From Adiantum capillus-veneris (lineage: Eukaryota > Streptophyta > Polypodiopsida > Polypodiales > Pteridaceae), in the NCBI GenBank assembly GCA_014529385.2, contig CM043962.1, positions 46,357,098 to 46,421,097 on the forward strand: DNA of 64,000 nt, given 5' to 3'. Under the pieces are notes generated by a model. That model saw nothing but the letters and a program-made list of their open reading frames with translations. It ran no database searches and was not told where the DNA came from. Positions 1 through 13,300 of this stretch are shown here, one piece after another; positions within the stretch are counted from its first letter, which is position 1, and each line of letters starts with the position of its first letter. Made by a program: the position numbers and the translations under genes.

Positions 1-514
1 CGTTGCTTCCATTTTGGGCTCCAATGACACTTTTCCTCACATGGCACACCCTGATTCACATTACTTGGCTCTACAATTTGAGCATGAATAGGCTTTTCAG
101 TTTTCATGGGAGAATAGAGCCCAATAGTAGCAACCTTGCCTTTCCCGATATCAATACCTTGATTTGCATTAAAAAAGCATGTGAGAAGATCAGGTAGTAA
201 ATGATGATCATAATGATCTCTCTAACCTGGATCACAAATGTGCGGATAACCTATAGACAAAAAGAAACCTAACCTTGGGTAGAGTCCTCTAAGTTGTGAA
301 TGATGTGAAGGAGCTTGGGTGACAACCCTAGTCAGCCATGACTCGCTCACCTAGCATAATGCAGACATTCATCGATATACATACCAAAGTAGCTCGGTTC
401 CTGTTCTATGAAATCACCAACTTACCTATGAGCTCCTAATACACATTCCCTTGTGCCCAACATTTTGCTATAGCAGGTATCTCGCATTGGCAATTGGGTG
501 AAATGCATTTAATC
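1..514. other. No recognised feature
   Basis: Only short chance open frames are present. I see no conserved motif, repeat or convincing splice-bounded exon in this stretch. Confidence 0.5.
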
Positions 515-2438
515 TCAGTCGTGTAGACAATTGAAAAGAAAAAGGGATGGTACTTGTGGCCACATGACAGACAACAAAACTTGGCCACATGGCACACATT
601 CTCCTCCAATTATCACAATATCATTACCCAACACAGTCTTGGGTGGTAGGGTAGGCACAAGTAGGGCCCTGCCCTCTCGCTTCACAAAGTTGTAGGTTTC
701 CGTCATGAAAGAGGCTTGCCTTTTAAGATCACAATGCACCCTCTCCATTTCTTGAACTATTATCTGTACAAAATAAAAAACAAAAGATAATTATGGATTG
801 CATAATCAACCATGAAGCACTCTTGAGCACATCTAAGCATAGTTGCACTTCAAAGTACTTCAAAGTGCTTCAAAAGTGCATGGAAGTGCTTCAGAGTGCA
901 TGAAAACTAATAATATTCCAAGTAAATCACTTAGATGCTAGCACTTTTGAGCACTTCTAAGCACTATACAACTTTTATAAGCACTTTCAAGCACCTGTAG
1001 GAACTTTTTAGCACTTCTTTGCATTTGAAAGTACTTCTAGGCATTTCCAAAGTGCTTGGAAGTGTCTACAAGTTCTTTAAAACGCTTGAATATTGATAAA
1101 AACCCTTGTAAATCACTTAGATTCTAGCACTTGCGAGCACTTCTAAGCATTTTATGTCATCTTTTAGCACTAAAGTGCTTAACAAGGGCTTTTTGAAGCA
1201 CTTTAGAGCAGTTAAAAGTTCCCTCAAGTGCTTAGAAGTCCTTACAAGATTTAATAAGAACTTTGAATCACTTCTTAGCACTTTGAGGCATTTTGAAGCA
1301 CTTCTAAGGACTATGAGGCTTTTCAATGTGTTTAGGGTGTTTCAAAGTGCCTCGAAGTGCTTCAAAATGCCCTTGTTAAGCACTCAGAAGCACTTTAGAG
1401 TAGTTAAATGTTCCCTCAAGTTCTTAGAAGTGCTTACAAGATTTATTAAGCACTTTGAAGCACTTCTAAGGGCTTGAGGGCACTTTGAAACACTTATTAT
1501 CACTTTGAGAGTTTTCAAAGTGCTTAGAAGTGTGCTTCAAAGTGCCCTTGTTAAGCATTTTAGAGCAGTTAAATATCCCCTCCAGTGTTTGGAAGTGCTT
1601 GCAAGCTTTAATAAGCTCTTTGAAGCACTTCTTAGCACTCTGCAGCACTATGAAGCCTTTCTAAGCACTTTGAGGCTTTTTAAAGTGTTTAGAAGTGTGC
1701 TTCGAAGTGCTTCAAAGTGATTAGAAGTGCTTCCAAGTGCTTAACTATTGATTCAAAAATTCATGTAATTGGTAAATTCTACCTGCACAACAGTCACTTC
1801 CTCCATATTTTCAGCATTTGATGACACACCACTCAAGCTCAGTACCCTTGTGAGTACTCCAATCTCAGCTTCTTTATGGAGGACAAGAGCTCTATTCTCT
1901 TTGGGGCTGCATTCAATGCCCGCATCTCTACTCTCACCCGCTCCATCTCTGCAATAATTGGATCACAAGTACTATGGATTCCTTTGTTATGCAGCCATAA
2001 ATCATGCTTCTTAGCCAAGACAGCCTTAGCAGAGGTGACCTTGTCTTCAACTTTATTGGCTTGGTGGTCAAGGTCATCGACAATTTGCTCAACCCACTCT
2101 GTGTACATGGGCTGGGATTGGACCTCAAAATGCTTCGATGAGAGGTTGAACATTGTAGTTGCATAGGAGTCTACACCAAAATCCCTTTGTCCTGGTAATA
2201 TAGACACACCATAATTAGACTTGAACTTCATCACCTTTCTATTTAGGCCCCCCTTTTGCGACTTCACATCCTCCAATACTATTCCACCAACAAGTGCCAC
2301 TTTTAGAGAGAGATTCATAATCTGTATAGGTGCAGATTTTGGCACAGGGGAAGGAGTCATTGAACAGAATTTGCAGGCTCGTCGATCGCTCTCTTTGGAC
2401 CTTCGAGCAAGTGTTGTTCTCTTGGAGGGAGTACTCAT
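515..2438 (-). pseudogene. Putative two-exon coiled-coil protein gene, probably frameshifted
   Basis: I do not recognise this protein. A 199-codon minus-strand ORF starts with ATG at 2438 and stops at 1839. Its second half is rich in charged, helix-forming residues. An overlapping frame remains open to 1783 and ends in a good donor (TTGTGCAG/GTAGAA, GT at 1782-1781). About 1 kb further on, an acceptor (TTTTGTACAG) precedes position 763. There an open frame to 515 continues in phase 0 with EMERVHCDLKRQ-like helical sequence. The two exon ends therefore join in frame, but reaching the donor from the 199-codon frame needs a frameshift between about 2000 and 1840, or another small intron. The intron would contain the AAGTGCTT repeat. 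It could be a decayed host gene or a transposon-encoded protein. The splice model is inference. Confidence 0.35.
836..1745. repeat. Degenerate AAGTGCTT/AAGCACTT repeat tract
   Basis: About 0.9 kb is built from dozens of copies of the octamer AAGTGCTT and its reverse complement AAGCACTT, separated by 2-12 bases of variable, T- and A-rich spacer. Examples are AAAGTGCTTAGAAGTG and TTTGAAGCACTTCTAAGC. Spacing is irregular, so this is not a clean satellite. Larger blocks recur: the segment around 1180-1260 is echoed around 1390-1470 and 1550-1640. Open frames on both strands here are by-products of the repeat and are not genes. Confidence 0.85.
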
Positions 2439-2496
2439 TTTTGCGTGCAGTGAAGATCAAAATGATACGGAGATTGTGCTAAGAACACAAAGGTGA

Positions 2497-3359
2497 AGTA
2501 GCAAGGGGCAGGGTCTGATGCAAGAATCTGAGTCTGAAAGCAATGCAAGAAGAGTCTCAAAGCTTGTGCAGAGGATGTTGTTGAGGAGACTGGTGGGGCC
2601 ACAACTTTACATTAATGCACTTTTGAAAGTATGGGAGGCCACGCATGTGGATTGTAATAATCCAAATATATTAGCTAGATAAGCATGTACAACTTGCATG
2701 ATTTTATAATAATTTAATACCCTTGAAAACATATTTTTCCCTCTCTCTCCATTTTTAAATTTGAAAAACACTCAAGTTGCCTCTTCCTATGGGCTATCAG
2801 GGGGCTGTTGGTGGTACCACCAAAAGGTGCCAAGTGGTACCACCTATACATGCCATCACCCAATTATGATTTTCTCAGAAGTATCAATTTCACTTGCCTA
2901 TAATGATTGGTGCTATTTAGTCGTATCTTTGCGTTTTCCCTTGGTGTATCTTTCAAGATTACCAACTACCAATCTCACTTACATCTGGAGCTTGAGGAAA
3001 AGCATTTTCCTTAACCTCCTACCCATTTTGCTTTCAACAATGCTATTCACTCTTTGTTGGAGAAGTATCATACCACAACATGCCATCAACTTGGAGGACT
3101 AGTCTACATTTTGTTGGTGATATTTGCAACTTTATCAAGGACTATAGTGTGGATGCAACGAACCTCACTATAATACGAAGCGCATATGTAGTACTATTAC
3201 AGAAACGAATGAGAGCTATAATGACAGATGGGAGGCTGACATATATCATTATAGCAAGCAAAAATGTAGGGAAAGAAAATTAGATCACAAGGAGAAGCTC
3301 AAACACAGAGAAAAAGAATCAGACCATCATAGATCCAAATATGGTGATGATCTAGTGAT
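2497..3359. other. No recognised gene
   Basis: AT-rich sequence with only short open frames. A short duplicated pair (GGTACCACC twice near 2812-2842) is the only structure noted. Confidence 0.45.
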
Positions 3360-3600
3360 ATGAAGATTGCTTTTCCAACCTTCAAAAGTAGCAGAGAGGA
3401 TAATACAAATGTTCATATCCATGCCTTTGAACAATATGTTGATTTGAAGGATATTGATGAAGACGAATGGGATGAGTTTCCACAAACCCTGAAGGATGCA
3501 ACAAGAAAGTGGTACGACCGTCTATCTAGCATGCAAGCTTCAACCTACACATTAGGAAATTTAGGAGGTCATTTGCAGGGCCTTCTAAGAAAATACAATT
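3360..3600 (+). pseudogene. Retrotransposon gag-like fragment
   Basis: The frame from the ATG at 3360 begins with an FPTFKSSREDN-type segment. It then has a helical FEQYVDLKDID stretch and FPQTLKDATRKWYDRL. That order (short N-terminal P-x-F motif, acidic helix, then LKD-x-A-x-KWY) is typical of the capsid region of plant LTR-retrotransposon Gag proteins. Similarity fades after about 3600, although the frame stays open to 3842. No RT, integrase or LTR was seen nearby, so this is a fragment. Assignment rests on motif resemblance only. Confidence 0.4.
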
Positions 3601-3842
3601 TTGACGTTCTCTCCCTAGAAAATACTTGGGGTAAAAGAAAATGTGTCCTCAGTACAACCGTCCAAAAAGTGTACTTACAAGTAGATTCTTTCCACAGCAC
3701 CATAACGGTCGTGATGATTGAGGAGTGTCTCTTTTTTATTACACCGAATGCACCTTGTCGTCCTAAAGGGAGATTCCACAACTCAACTTTCTTCTCTTTG
3801 CAACATCTCCACAGTTTTCCTCTCTTGCTTTTCTTGCACTAA

Positions 3843-4674
3843 GCACTAATGGCTTTCTTGTCCACACCCACAAACCTCTTTGCCAAACATCCTAAATATC
3901 ATCTACTCATTGACTTGGATTCTCAATATGAGCCATTATATAAGCAAATCAAAACTCACACGAGTGACACTAGTAGAGAAACAAAGACTCAAAGCAGAGG
4001 GGTAAAAACATGTAGACATTTGGACGCATGGTTCACTCTGTACTTTGAATCCTATGACTAATGTCTCTTTTGCATTTGCAAATACTACTAGTTTATTGAC
4101 CTTTGCTAAAGATGGAGAGAATGGCTTGCTTGGCTATTGCAAAGCTCTAACTGGCCAAGTTGAAATTCATAAATGTATGGTTCATGCTCGAACAAATGAG
4201 ATTCTACAATTTTTTCATTTGCATTGTAATGACCAAAAAAACATATTGTAGGACACATAGGAATTATAGGTTCTACGAGAAAAGGTACGGAACTTAGGTA
4301 CTTGTGTGTGAAAGAAGAAACACAAAATCTTAAAACCTTGAAGGTTGGATTTGGTGGTCTTAAGAAAATAATCCAAGCATTGAGGTGAGGATTCTAAACA
4401 TTTTAACCTATTTCAACTAAACTAGTTGGTTTCTTATGTGTGTATTGCTTCCTTTGTAGACATGCTGTCTATCCAAACAAAGAAGACATTGATTCCAAAG
4501 CCAATGTAGGAAAGCAATTGAAGCCCTTGATAAGCAATAGTTTTGCAAAGGGTATAATTAATAACAAAAAGTTTAAGGTTTTGTAGTGGGATATGATGGA
4601 CCATTTTATTTTGAAGAAGATAGTGCCTACCACTAAAATGCAAGGCACACTTGACTCCCTTGGCATGAGCAAGA
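3843..4674 (+). other. Short open frames of unknown origin
   Basis: Two consecutive plus-strand frames (3849-4061 and 4045-4251) have fairly protein-like composition but no motif I recognise. They follow the gag-like fragment and may be more debris of the same insertion. The rest is featureless. Confidence 0.25.
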
Positions 4675-4700
4675 GGGGGGGGGGGGGGGGGGGGGGGGGG
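4675..4700 (+). repeat. Poly-G tract (26 G)
   Basis: An uninterrupted run of 26 G on the plus strand, bounded by AAGA and TGCGCC. Similar runs occur at 50825-50843 and 60533-60558. The length should be treated with caution, since homopolymers are error-prone in sequencing. Confidence 0.9.
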
Positions 4701-6378
<1,678 letters not shown>

Positions 6379-6379
6379 T

Positions 6380-7359
6380 TTTCATGAAGCTCTCATCTTG
6401 CATCCAAAGTTAATCCTTCCATAGGTCCATCGACTTGCTCAACCCTTGGCCTAGGAACTGATACCAATTCTCTACTTCTTGATTGCTAGTTGAGAGCCTC
6501 AAGTTATTTCTGATTGCTTGTATGGTGGCCTCTTTAGGGAGTGTCTCTTTATATTTTTGTGCCTTTTGAAAGCAGAGTTTGAGACACTCTCACTTCTCTC
6601 CTCGTGGAATTTTTGAGATAGTGACCAATGCAAAGTCTTTCCATAGTCAAAAAATACTCTGAATGTATGGGAGAAAATTGTATGACTTGTTGCCATTTTT
6701 AAAATCTAGCACACTAGGTAGCATCAACATAGCTTGTATCTCATAAAGGTAGCTTGATTTTTGATGTTTTTATCAACAAAATTTTACTTCGTTCCACCTC
6801 CTTTGCTTCTGCCTCAATGTTAATAACCTCAATATCGTCCACTTCATTGTAGTCCTTCTCCTTGTCCTCTTGTTCATCTGGTGGTAAATCCTATTCCTCC
6901 ATAAATTCCTTGGGCTTCTTCATAAGTTTACCAAATAGGCAATTGAGACATAGAAGAAAGCCAAAGGATTCTTGGACTAGCGTGCACTCTCTTTCATGCA
7001 TGGGGCACCATAAGGGTCTGTATGATAGTGGAAAACTTATGATACTTCTTGTATGATTGTCCTTTGGTATCACAATATTTTAAATGGACCACAACCATGT
7101 CTTCCTTTCATAAGTTTAAATGCATCTATGTGTTTCCTCTTCCTTCTGCTAGCTCTTAATCCTACTAAGAAAAATGAAGAACATTTTGAGAATTTTGCAC
7201 AAAAGCAGTTACATATTACAATTAGCTTATATGTAAATGAAAAAATTAAAACATATATCTTGTAGAGGCTCACCCTCTACATGTTTACACACAAAGATAT
7301 TGAGGAAGAAGGTTGTGAGAGAGAAACACAGTGAGAGATACACGTTATGATTCCATTTC
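6380..7359. other. No recognised gene
   Basis: AT-rich sequence with short overlapping frames on both strands and no recognisable motif. Confidence 0.4.
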
Positions 7360-7569
7360 CCATTCTATTATTGAGTTACAAGCATCAAGAAATAGTTCAT
7401 GCCCGATTTAGAAAATTGTAGCTTGATTGAATGAAAGAATGCATCAAGAACTCACTAGAACTCCATTCCATTATTGAGTTACAAGCATTAAGAAATAGTT
7501 CAGGCTCAATTTAGAAAACTGCTTGATTGAATGAAACATTGCATCAAGAACTCACTAGAACTCCATTCC
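7360..7569. repeat. 103-bp tandem duplication
   Basis: A block beginning CCATTCTATTATTGAGTTAC (first copy from about 7360) is repeated 103 bp later, from about 7463. The copies differ by a few substitutions and a short deletion (TTGTAGCTTG versus CTGCTTG). Both end in CACTAGAACTCCATTCC. Two copies only. Confidence 0.9.
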
Positions 7570-8405
7570 TTCACCTTTCCTTGACCCCATACACGAGATT
7601 CCTAGAGGTTGAGGCTCTTGCCATGAAGATACAAGTAATTTTCTCATTCAAGTGCTTGAAAAACTACATATTACCTGAAAATGGGAATTGAGGTATAATC
7701 TTAGTAAAAGGCCCAATAACTCTTCAAGTTAATACCTGGCACACCCGGTGGTAAAATTTTCTTAGAATTCGAACTCGACACCCATAAAATTCCTTGTTAA
7801 AAAAATAAATGTAGATAACTATATAGAGTGCAAAGTGAAGTACCTCGAGCTCAATCCAAGATTCACAAACTACACACTACATAATCACTAAACACCACCC
7901 ATAAACCCCAAAAAGAAGTCTTAACCATATCCCAATTAGGATCCTTTGCATCCTTGAAATTTGCACTCCTAAATTTTGCAATACTGAATTTTGCATGATT
8001 AAAAACTGCATTCCTACGAACTAAATCCCATTGAAAATCTGAAATTTATCAAACATATCTAGAAAACATCTTTTGAAATAAACAAATTTCTTCCAAGAAC
8101 CATGGAAAATATGATCCAAATGCTCCACAAATATTTCTTTTTCAAATTCTTCATTCTTGGCAAATTAGACTCAAAATAGTCCCCTCTTTGCAACTCAACC
8201 ATTTTGCTCATCAAAGATTGCAAGTTTAGCAAGAAAAACATCCAAAACATCAAATCCCTTTGAACTCCACAAGCATTCTGCAAAATCAGGTCCAAAATCT
8301 TCATCTCTTGATTATTATTTTATAAAATTTGGTCCAAACAATATGAGATTGACAATACTGAATCAGCAAAACCAACATCTCCAATCTACAAAATTTGATT
8401 TGCAA
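7570..8405. other. No recognised gene
   Basis: AT-rich non-coding-looking sequence. A minus-strand frame at 8059-8304 is unsupported by any motif. Confidence 0.4.
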
Positions 8406-8442
8406 CATTAGGACTTGTTTGGGGTCTTCTTGGGCCCTTTAA
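8406..8442 (+). repeat. Dispersed 37-bp identical repeat, copy 1
   Basis: The 37 bases that include TTAGGACTTGTTTGGGG are identical to 44957-44993, in the same orientation. Downstream of both copies lies a pyrimidine-rich CCTCCCTCTCTC-type region at a similar scale, which hints at two fragments of one dispersed repeat family. I cannot define the ends of such a family. Confidence 0.8.
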
Positions 8443-8892
8443 ATTGGGTGCTTAGTGAAGTGCTTAAAATGCTAATGAAGGTTTGACCAAGCTAATGGCA
8501 TAGACTTGAGAATACATATTTGTATTTCTTCTAAAAAGAAAATAGGTCTTAATCATATCTAGTCACTAGATCCTCTCAACTTTTTGGGTGTTAGTGCAGC
8601 CCCACAAACCACTTTCCCACTTTTGAATTTCAAATTTTTTGTCACTTTTCCCTCCCCCCTTTTGGAGGTGTTGCAATTGTCTCTCGCTCTCTACACCCTC
8701 TCTTTAAAACAAGTTTGGAGGGTTATGCTTGGGTTTAGGCTTCTTTTTCCCTCTTTAGAAGCCATAGCCTGTAGATTTGAAGCTCCTCTACCTCCCTCAC
8801 TCTCTCCACCCCCCCCCTCTCTCTCTCTTGTAATAACTCACCATAGCTCTTTCTCTCTTTACTGTGCATTGGTGTAGACCCGCACATCCTTG

Positions 8893-8994
8893 CAAGCTCC
8901 ATCTCCATCTCCATTGGCATCTCCACCTCCACCTCTATCTCTACCTCCACCTCTAGCTCCATCTCCATCTCTAGTTGCACCTACACCTCCACCT
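8893..8994 (+). repeat. (CTCCAY)n-like hexamer repeat split by element A
   Basis: Irregular repeats of CTCCATCTCCAC run to 8994. The same motif resumes at 35824 as CACCTCCATCTCCATCTC. The two parts were one tract before element A inserted into it. The minus-strand frame through it (Glu/Met/Val dipeptides) is an artefact. Confidence 0.85.
8990..8994 (+). other. Target-site duplication CACCT, left side of element A
   Basis: CACCT directly abuts the TGTTAACC start of the 5' LTR and matches 35824-35828 beyond the 3' LTR. Confidence 0.9.
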
Positions 8995-9589
8995 TGTTAA
9001 CCACCGATGCCACCAAGTGACCACCTTTTATGTAGCCACGGGCCGGGCTTGTTGGACCCGCTAGTATGTATTATGCTATTGGCCGGGTTTGTCGATCAGG
9101 TAGGAATGGATAAGAGTGATCACCGATGAGAGGTGCACTTTAAATCTGGAACCTATAATGTTTGGGTAGGATTGGCTAAGTGTGGGTGCCCAAATGTGAA
9201 CGGGCAAGCCCATATAAAAGTCAATCTAAACCTAAAAGACCTCATTCTCTCATTTGTACAATGCAAGAAGAGTGCTCTTGCTCCATCTCCTTCTCCGTTT
9301 GCCTTGTGTACTAGTGTGTGTGTGTGTGTATGCTTGAGAGAGAGAGAGAGAGTGATCGAGCATTGCGATGGCACGACGGTGGCGAGGCGGTTGAGCGCGG
9401 CGTAACGGCGTCTCCCTCTTCTTTGCGGCGAGGAATCCTCCATGACAGGAAGCGTAGAGCGGTGAGTGACACACCATCGTCATCTTTGAGCTTACTAGTT
9501 TATGCTAACTGCGTGCTTGAAGCCATTTGTGGCTCGCACAGAGTGTATTGGCAAGTTCCTTGCATTGACACGTGCGATAGACGCGCACA
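8995..9589 (+). repeat. 5' LTR of element A
   Basis: 595 bp, TGTTAACC to GCGCACA. It carries a TATA box (TATAAAA at 9213-9219), a short GT run and a GA run. It matches the 3' LTR at 35199-35823 with many substitutions and differing microsatellite length. It is recognisably related to the LTR of element B, with shared blocks around the TATA box and CTTGCTCCATCTCC. Confidence 0.95.
9213..9219 (+). promoter_or_regulatory. TATA box of element A 5' LTR
   Basis: TATAAAA within CCCATATAAAAGTC, about 220 bp into the LTR. The same context is kept in all four LTRs of the window (also 35417-35423; minus-strand copies at 33420-33426 and 20542-20548). Confidence 0.75.
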
Positions 9590-9593
9590 TTTT

Positions 9594-9611
9594 TGGTGCC
9601 GTTGCCGAGGA
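9594..9611 (+). promoter_or_regulatory. Primer-binding site of element A (tRNA-Asp-like)
   Basis: TGGTGCCGTTGCCGAGGA lies four T residues after the LTR end. It is complementary to a plant tRNA-Asp 3' end apart from two probable decay mismatches. The Asp primer is characteristic of Athila-type elements. Confidence 0.8.
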
Positions 9612-10391
9612 AATTCCATACACTAAGCTTGAATGACACTCTGTGCTGCTTTGTGGTGCAATTTCAATTGTAGGAAAGGTAGAGAAGGAAGGTATGTGTG
9701 TTGAGAAGAAGGAGTTTGTTTTGCTGGCGAGTATTATTTTGTTAATAAGGAATTGAAAGGTACTGTGTTTTCTCTGTTAATAAGGTTTTGAAAGGTACCA
9801 TGTTTTCTCTGTGATAAGGTGTTAGTATCAAGGTTGTAGATCGATAATGTGAGTTCTATGTAAAGTACAGTAAGTAGTTCTGTTAGCTAGTGAGTTGCTG
9901 TAGTAGTGTGTTAGTGTGTAACAGTAGCTGTATTAGTGGTAAGTAGGTAGGTTAGGTGTGTGTGTGCTCACGCGCACATCGCGGCCGTGACGACCTTATC
10001 CAATTTTATTTTATTTTAAACTTTAAAGGTAGGACCGGGATCGGGAATATCTCCCAGACCCAAGCTCAGAACCAAGCCCAAGCTCACGCTCAGGCTCAGG
10101 CTTCAGTCCCCCTTTAAAATTACGTATTTTAGCCTCACGTGTAGGTAAAGATCGACCTTTTTGAAGACCAACGGAGCTTCGGCTAACCGAGCACTGCGCT
10201 ATAAAGCACACCACAATTCCTTGAGCTATACACTTGTTTTGAGCTATCACACACTCTAATCCAAAAATCGACCATTAAAAAACGTTAAAAAACATTAAAA
10301 AAATGAGTGAAAACTGGGTGCAAAACGCCTAAAAAAGTAAGCGGTTAATCTTTGAGGTTATTCACTGACGCTTGTAGGGTGCCAAAGGCAC
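9612..10391 (+). other. Untranslated leader of element A
   Basis: About 0.8 kb between primer site and Gag start with no open frame of note. A CCAAGC/GGCTCA-rich stretch around 10058-10110 corresponds to the (GGGCTT)n tract in the leader of element B. Confidence 0.6.
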
Positions 10392-13300
10392 ATGCATTTG
10401 CGCTCTAGTCGTGTGCTAGAGGCCAAGTAACTAGAGAGAATTTTGACTTACGTGAGTTCTCAATATCCACCTACCTTAGGTTCTGAGCCCTCGGCGGGGA
10501 CCTAAGGTAGTACAAACCAAGACCCAAACATAGCGGCTAGTGACTCTTCCTCTGACTACGACGTCATGGAGGGTTACCCAATGCCTAATCCTGATACCTC
10601 AAGCCAAGATATGCATGCCATGGGTCGACGGTCCGGGCCGAGCGTGTTTAGCCGCTTGAAGGAAACCTTTAGTAGAGCCACTCGCTCCGAACATGGAGCT
10701 AATGATGTAAATGAGGGGGGTGGGAAAGTAAATTTTCCATTCATGACCAACATAGACCCCATGCTCTTAGAGAAAGTGCACGTGAATGCTTCATTCACTG
10801 TACCCCCTGACTCTTTAGAGCTATTCCCCTTTGAGGTCATATTACCTGATGGTAGAAGCCTTGCCAAAGTGCAAGAGGTTGAGCGATATATCATCGCGGC
10901 TAGGGGAAAGGAAATTGAGAGCTTACACAAGGTGGAGCAATGAAGAGAGTTAAAAGCAAAAGCCCCTATGTCAATATCCTTGCTAGGAGAGCAATCGAGT
11001 GCGTCTGACTTAGCAACCACTAAGGGCCAACCCATAGAGAGCAACATTGCATCTAGATCAAAGGACACCCCTAGCATCTCAATCCTAGATGGAGCATTCT
11101 TAAATGAGAACTGGGAGTACAAACTACAAATGAAAACTCTAACCGATCTATACACAGGTCACGCCTATCACGTGGGTTGGTTAGATGTCCTACAATCCAC
11201 AACGGGTGCTACTAGTGTGGAGGATCAACAACAAAGAGTTTGTGAGGTCATCCATAGGGTGATTGAGTTAGAGAGACAGAACAAGGGGATCAACATGCCT
11301 TCAATGTGTCTCATGAGATTCTTGGATACAGGGAAGTCTAAACAACCAACCTTATCGCAAATGGAGACTCCCTCGCTAAGTCCGATGGATCCTCCATATG
11401 TTGTTTTTCCAGGGGTCTCAGTGCAATCTAAGCCCATAAGTGATAGCTTTACTTTTCCAAGTCTAACTCATCTTTCCCTTGATGACACCATGGCTACCAT
11501 GCCTACCTCAATGATGGGCATGCCAAGAAACACGCCATGGACCTCATTTGTTAGTAAAGCACCGCTACATGGTAGCTCAATGCCTGCAACAGTACCTACA
11601 AGTGTGTACCAATCGTATACACCCATGGGTCCTCGTACTCATGGTAGCTCAATGCCTGCAACAGTACCTACAAGTGTGTACCAATCGTATACACCCATGG
11701 GTCCTCGTACTCATGTAGTCCCTACCCCTCCCATTGTTTCAACAACCTATGCTCCACAACCACAACACCCAAGTTCTTATTTCCATGGGACTATACCGGC
11801 TAGCATTAGCATGTCACATCCGATGTCTGCTATGCCTAGAGCCACACATATGAACTTTGGGCCACCACATGGCAGAACATCATACCCAACATGGAAACCA
11901 AGGGCTTCCTATGTGCCAAGCCCAATGCCAATACCTAATCCACATGTAGTCTCTGGAGCGCCTTCACCCACGGTGCCTGCTCACTTAGGTGACTTGGCAA
12001 CATTTGCTCAAGCTATCGGTCGATCTATTGCTGAGTATATGGGTAACACGCCTAATAGAGAGCCTAGCAAAGCTCACACAAAAATTTAGTGGGGAAGGGG
12101 ATGTGAGAAAGCATATCAAAGTGTTTTAATAAATATGTGACTCTCTAGGAGAACACAATGACCTGCATAAGAGTAATGCTTTAAGCCTAACCTTAAGTGG
12201 GAAGGCAGGGGATTGGTATAGAACCCTAAGGGTGGAAGAAAAAACGATTTACCCTACTCTTAGGATATTGTTCTTGAAAGAATACATACGAGAGGGAGTA
12301 CTTTGGGGTGTAGCCTCTCAGCTCCAGAAAGCCCAATGAGAGGAAGGAGAGTCGGTGAGAGACTTTATTAGTCGCTTAAAGCATTTGAATTCTCGTTGTA
12401 TTCCAAATGAGTGCTTCAACAATAACCAATTGCTCGATAGATTCATTAGGGGATTACGACATGAGGATATCTACAATGGCCTAGTCATTCGAGGTATCAC
12501 CACTTGGGAATCAGTCATAACCAATGCGGTCCAATTGGAGGATAATTTAATGATTCAAGGAGAAAGAGTGTCTGTTGAGCCTAAATCTATTAACTCGCAA
12601 GCATTGGGGCATCAACCAATGACCCTAAAGCCTATTGCTAAGGAGCCAAAGATATCTGATATGACTTTAGTAGATCTCACTAAGGCCATTCAACAAAGCC
12701 TTAGAGACAATCATGCTCCGTAAAACAATCATATGTATCCAAGAAGGGAGCACCAATGGTGCTCAGTATGCTATGGTCTGCATAGTACTTGTGAATGCCC
12801 TACTTTTAGAGTGAAATTCAATGGGAATTGCAATGCCTGTGGGAGGTATGGTCATCAAGCTAAGGATTGCATAGTATTTAAGTGCGCAATGGCCAATAGA
12901 ACAACCTTAGCATGGACAGACACACCTCGAGTGCCTGCATTGATGCCGACTCCAGCTCTTGAACAAACGTCACAACACATGGTCCCTAGGGCCCAAAATG
13001 TTGTTCAAACAACACCCTTACCACCTCGAGTGCTAGGACCGTAACCACCACATCCGAGAATCACTTCTGTGAATCAAGTGTGTTGTGAGTCATCTATTGC
13101 TTGTTTGGAAGGCTGTGAGGAATATATAGACCCTAATATTGCCTATGGGATGGATGCGCTTGAAGAAAGTCCATAATACTACATGGAGGATTATTGGGGA
13201 CAAGTCAAACCTGTTTATCAAGTAGCTGCTCTTGCTGCAAGAGGCCAAAATATCAATTACACTGCCAAGAGACCACCTCTTCAATGCTACGAGTGTGGAG

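Noticed and set aside
1117-1720. Several open frames of 60-107 codons in the octamer repeat
   Set aside because: Low-complexity translation of AAGTGCTT; both strands open for the same reason.
8735-8980. Minus-strand frame with Glu/Met/Val repeats
   Set aside because: Translation of the CTCCAY hexamer tract; no independent support.
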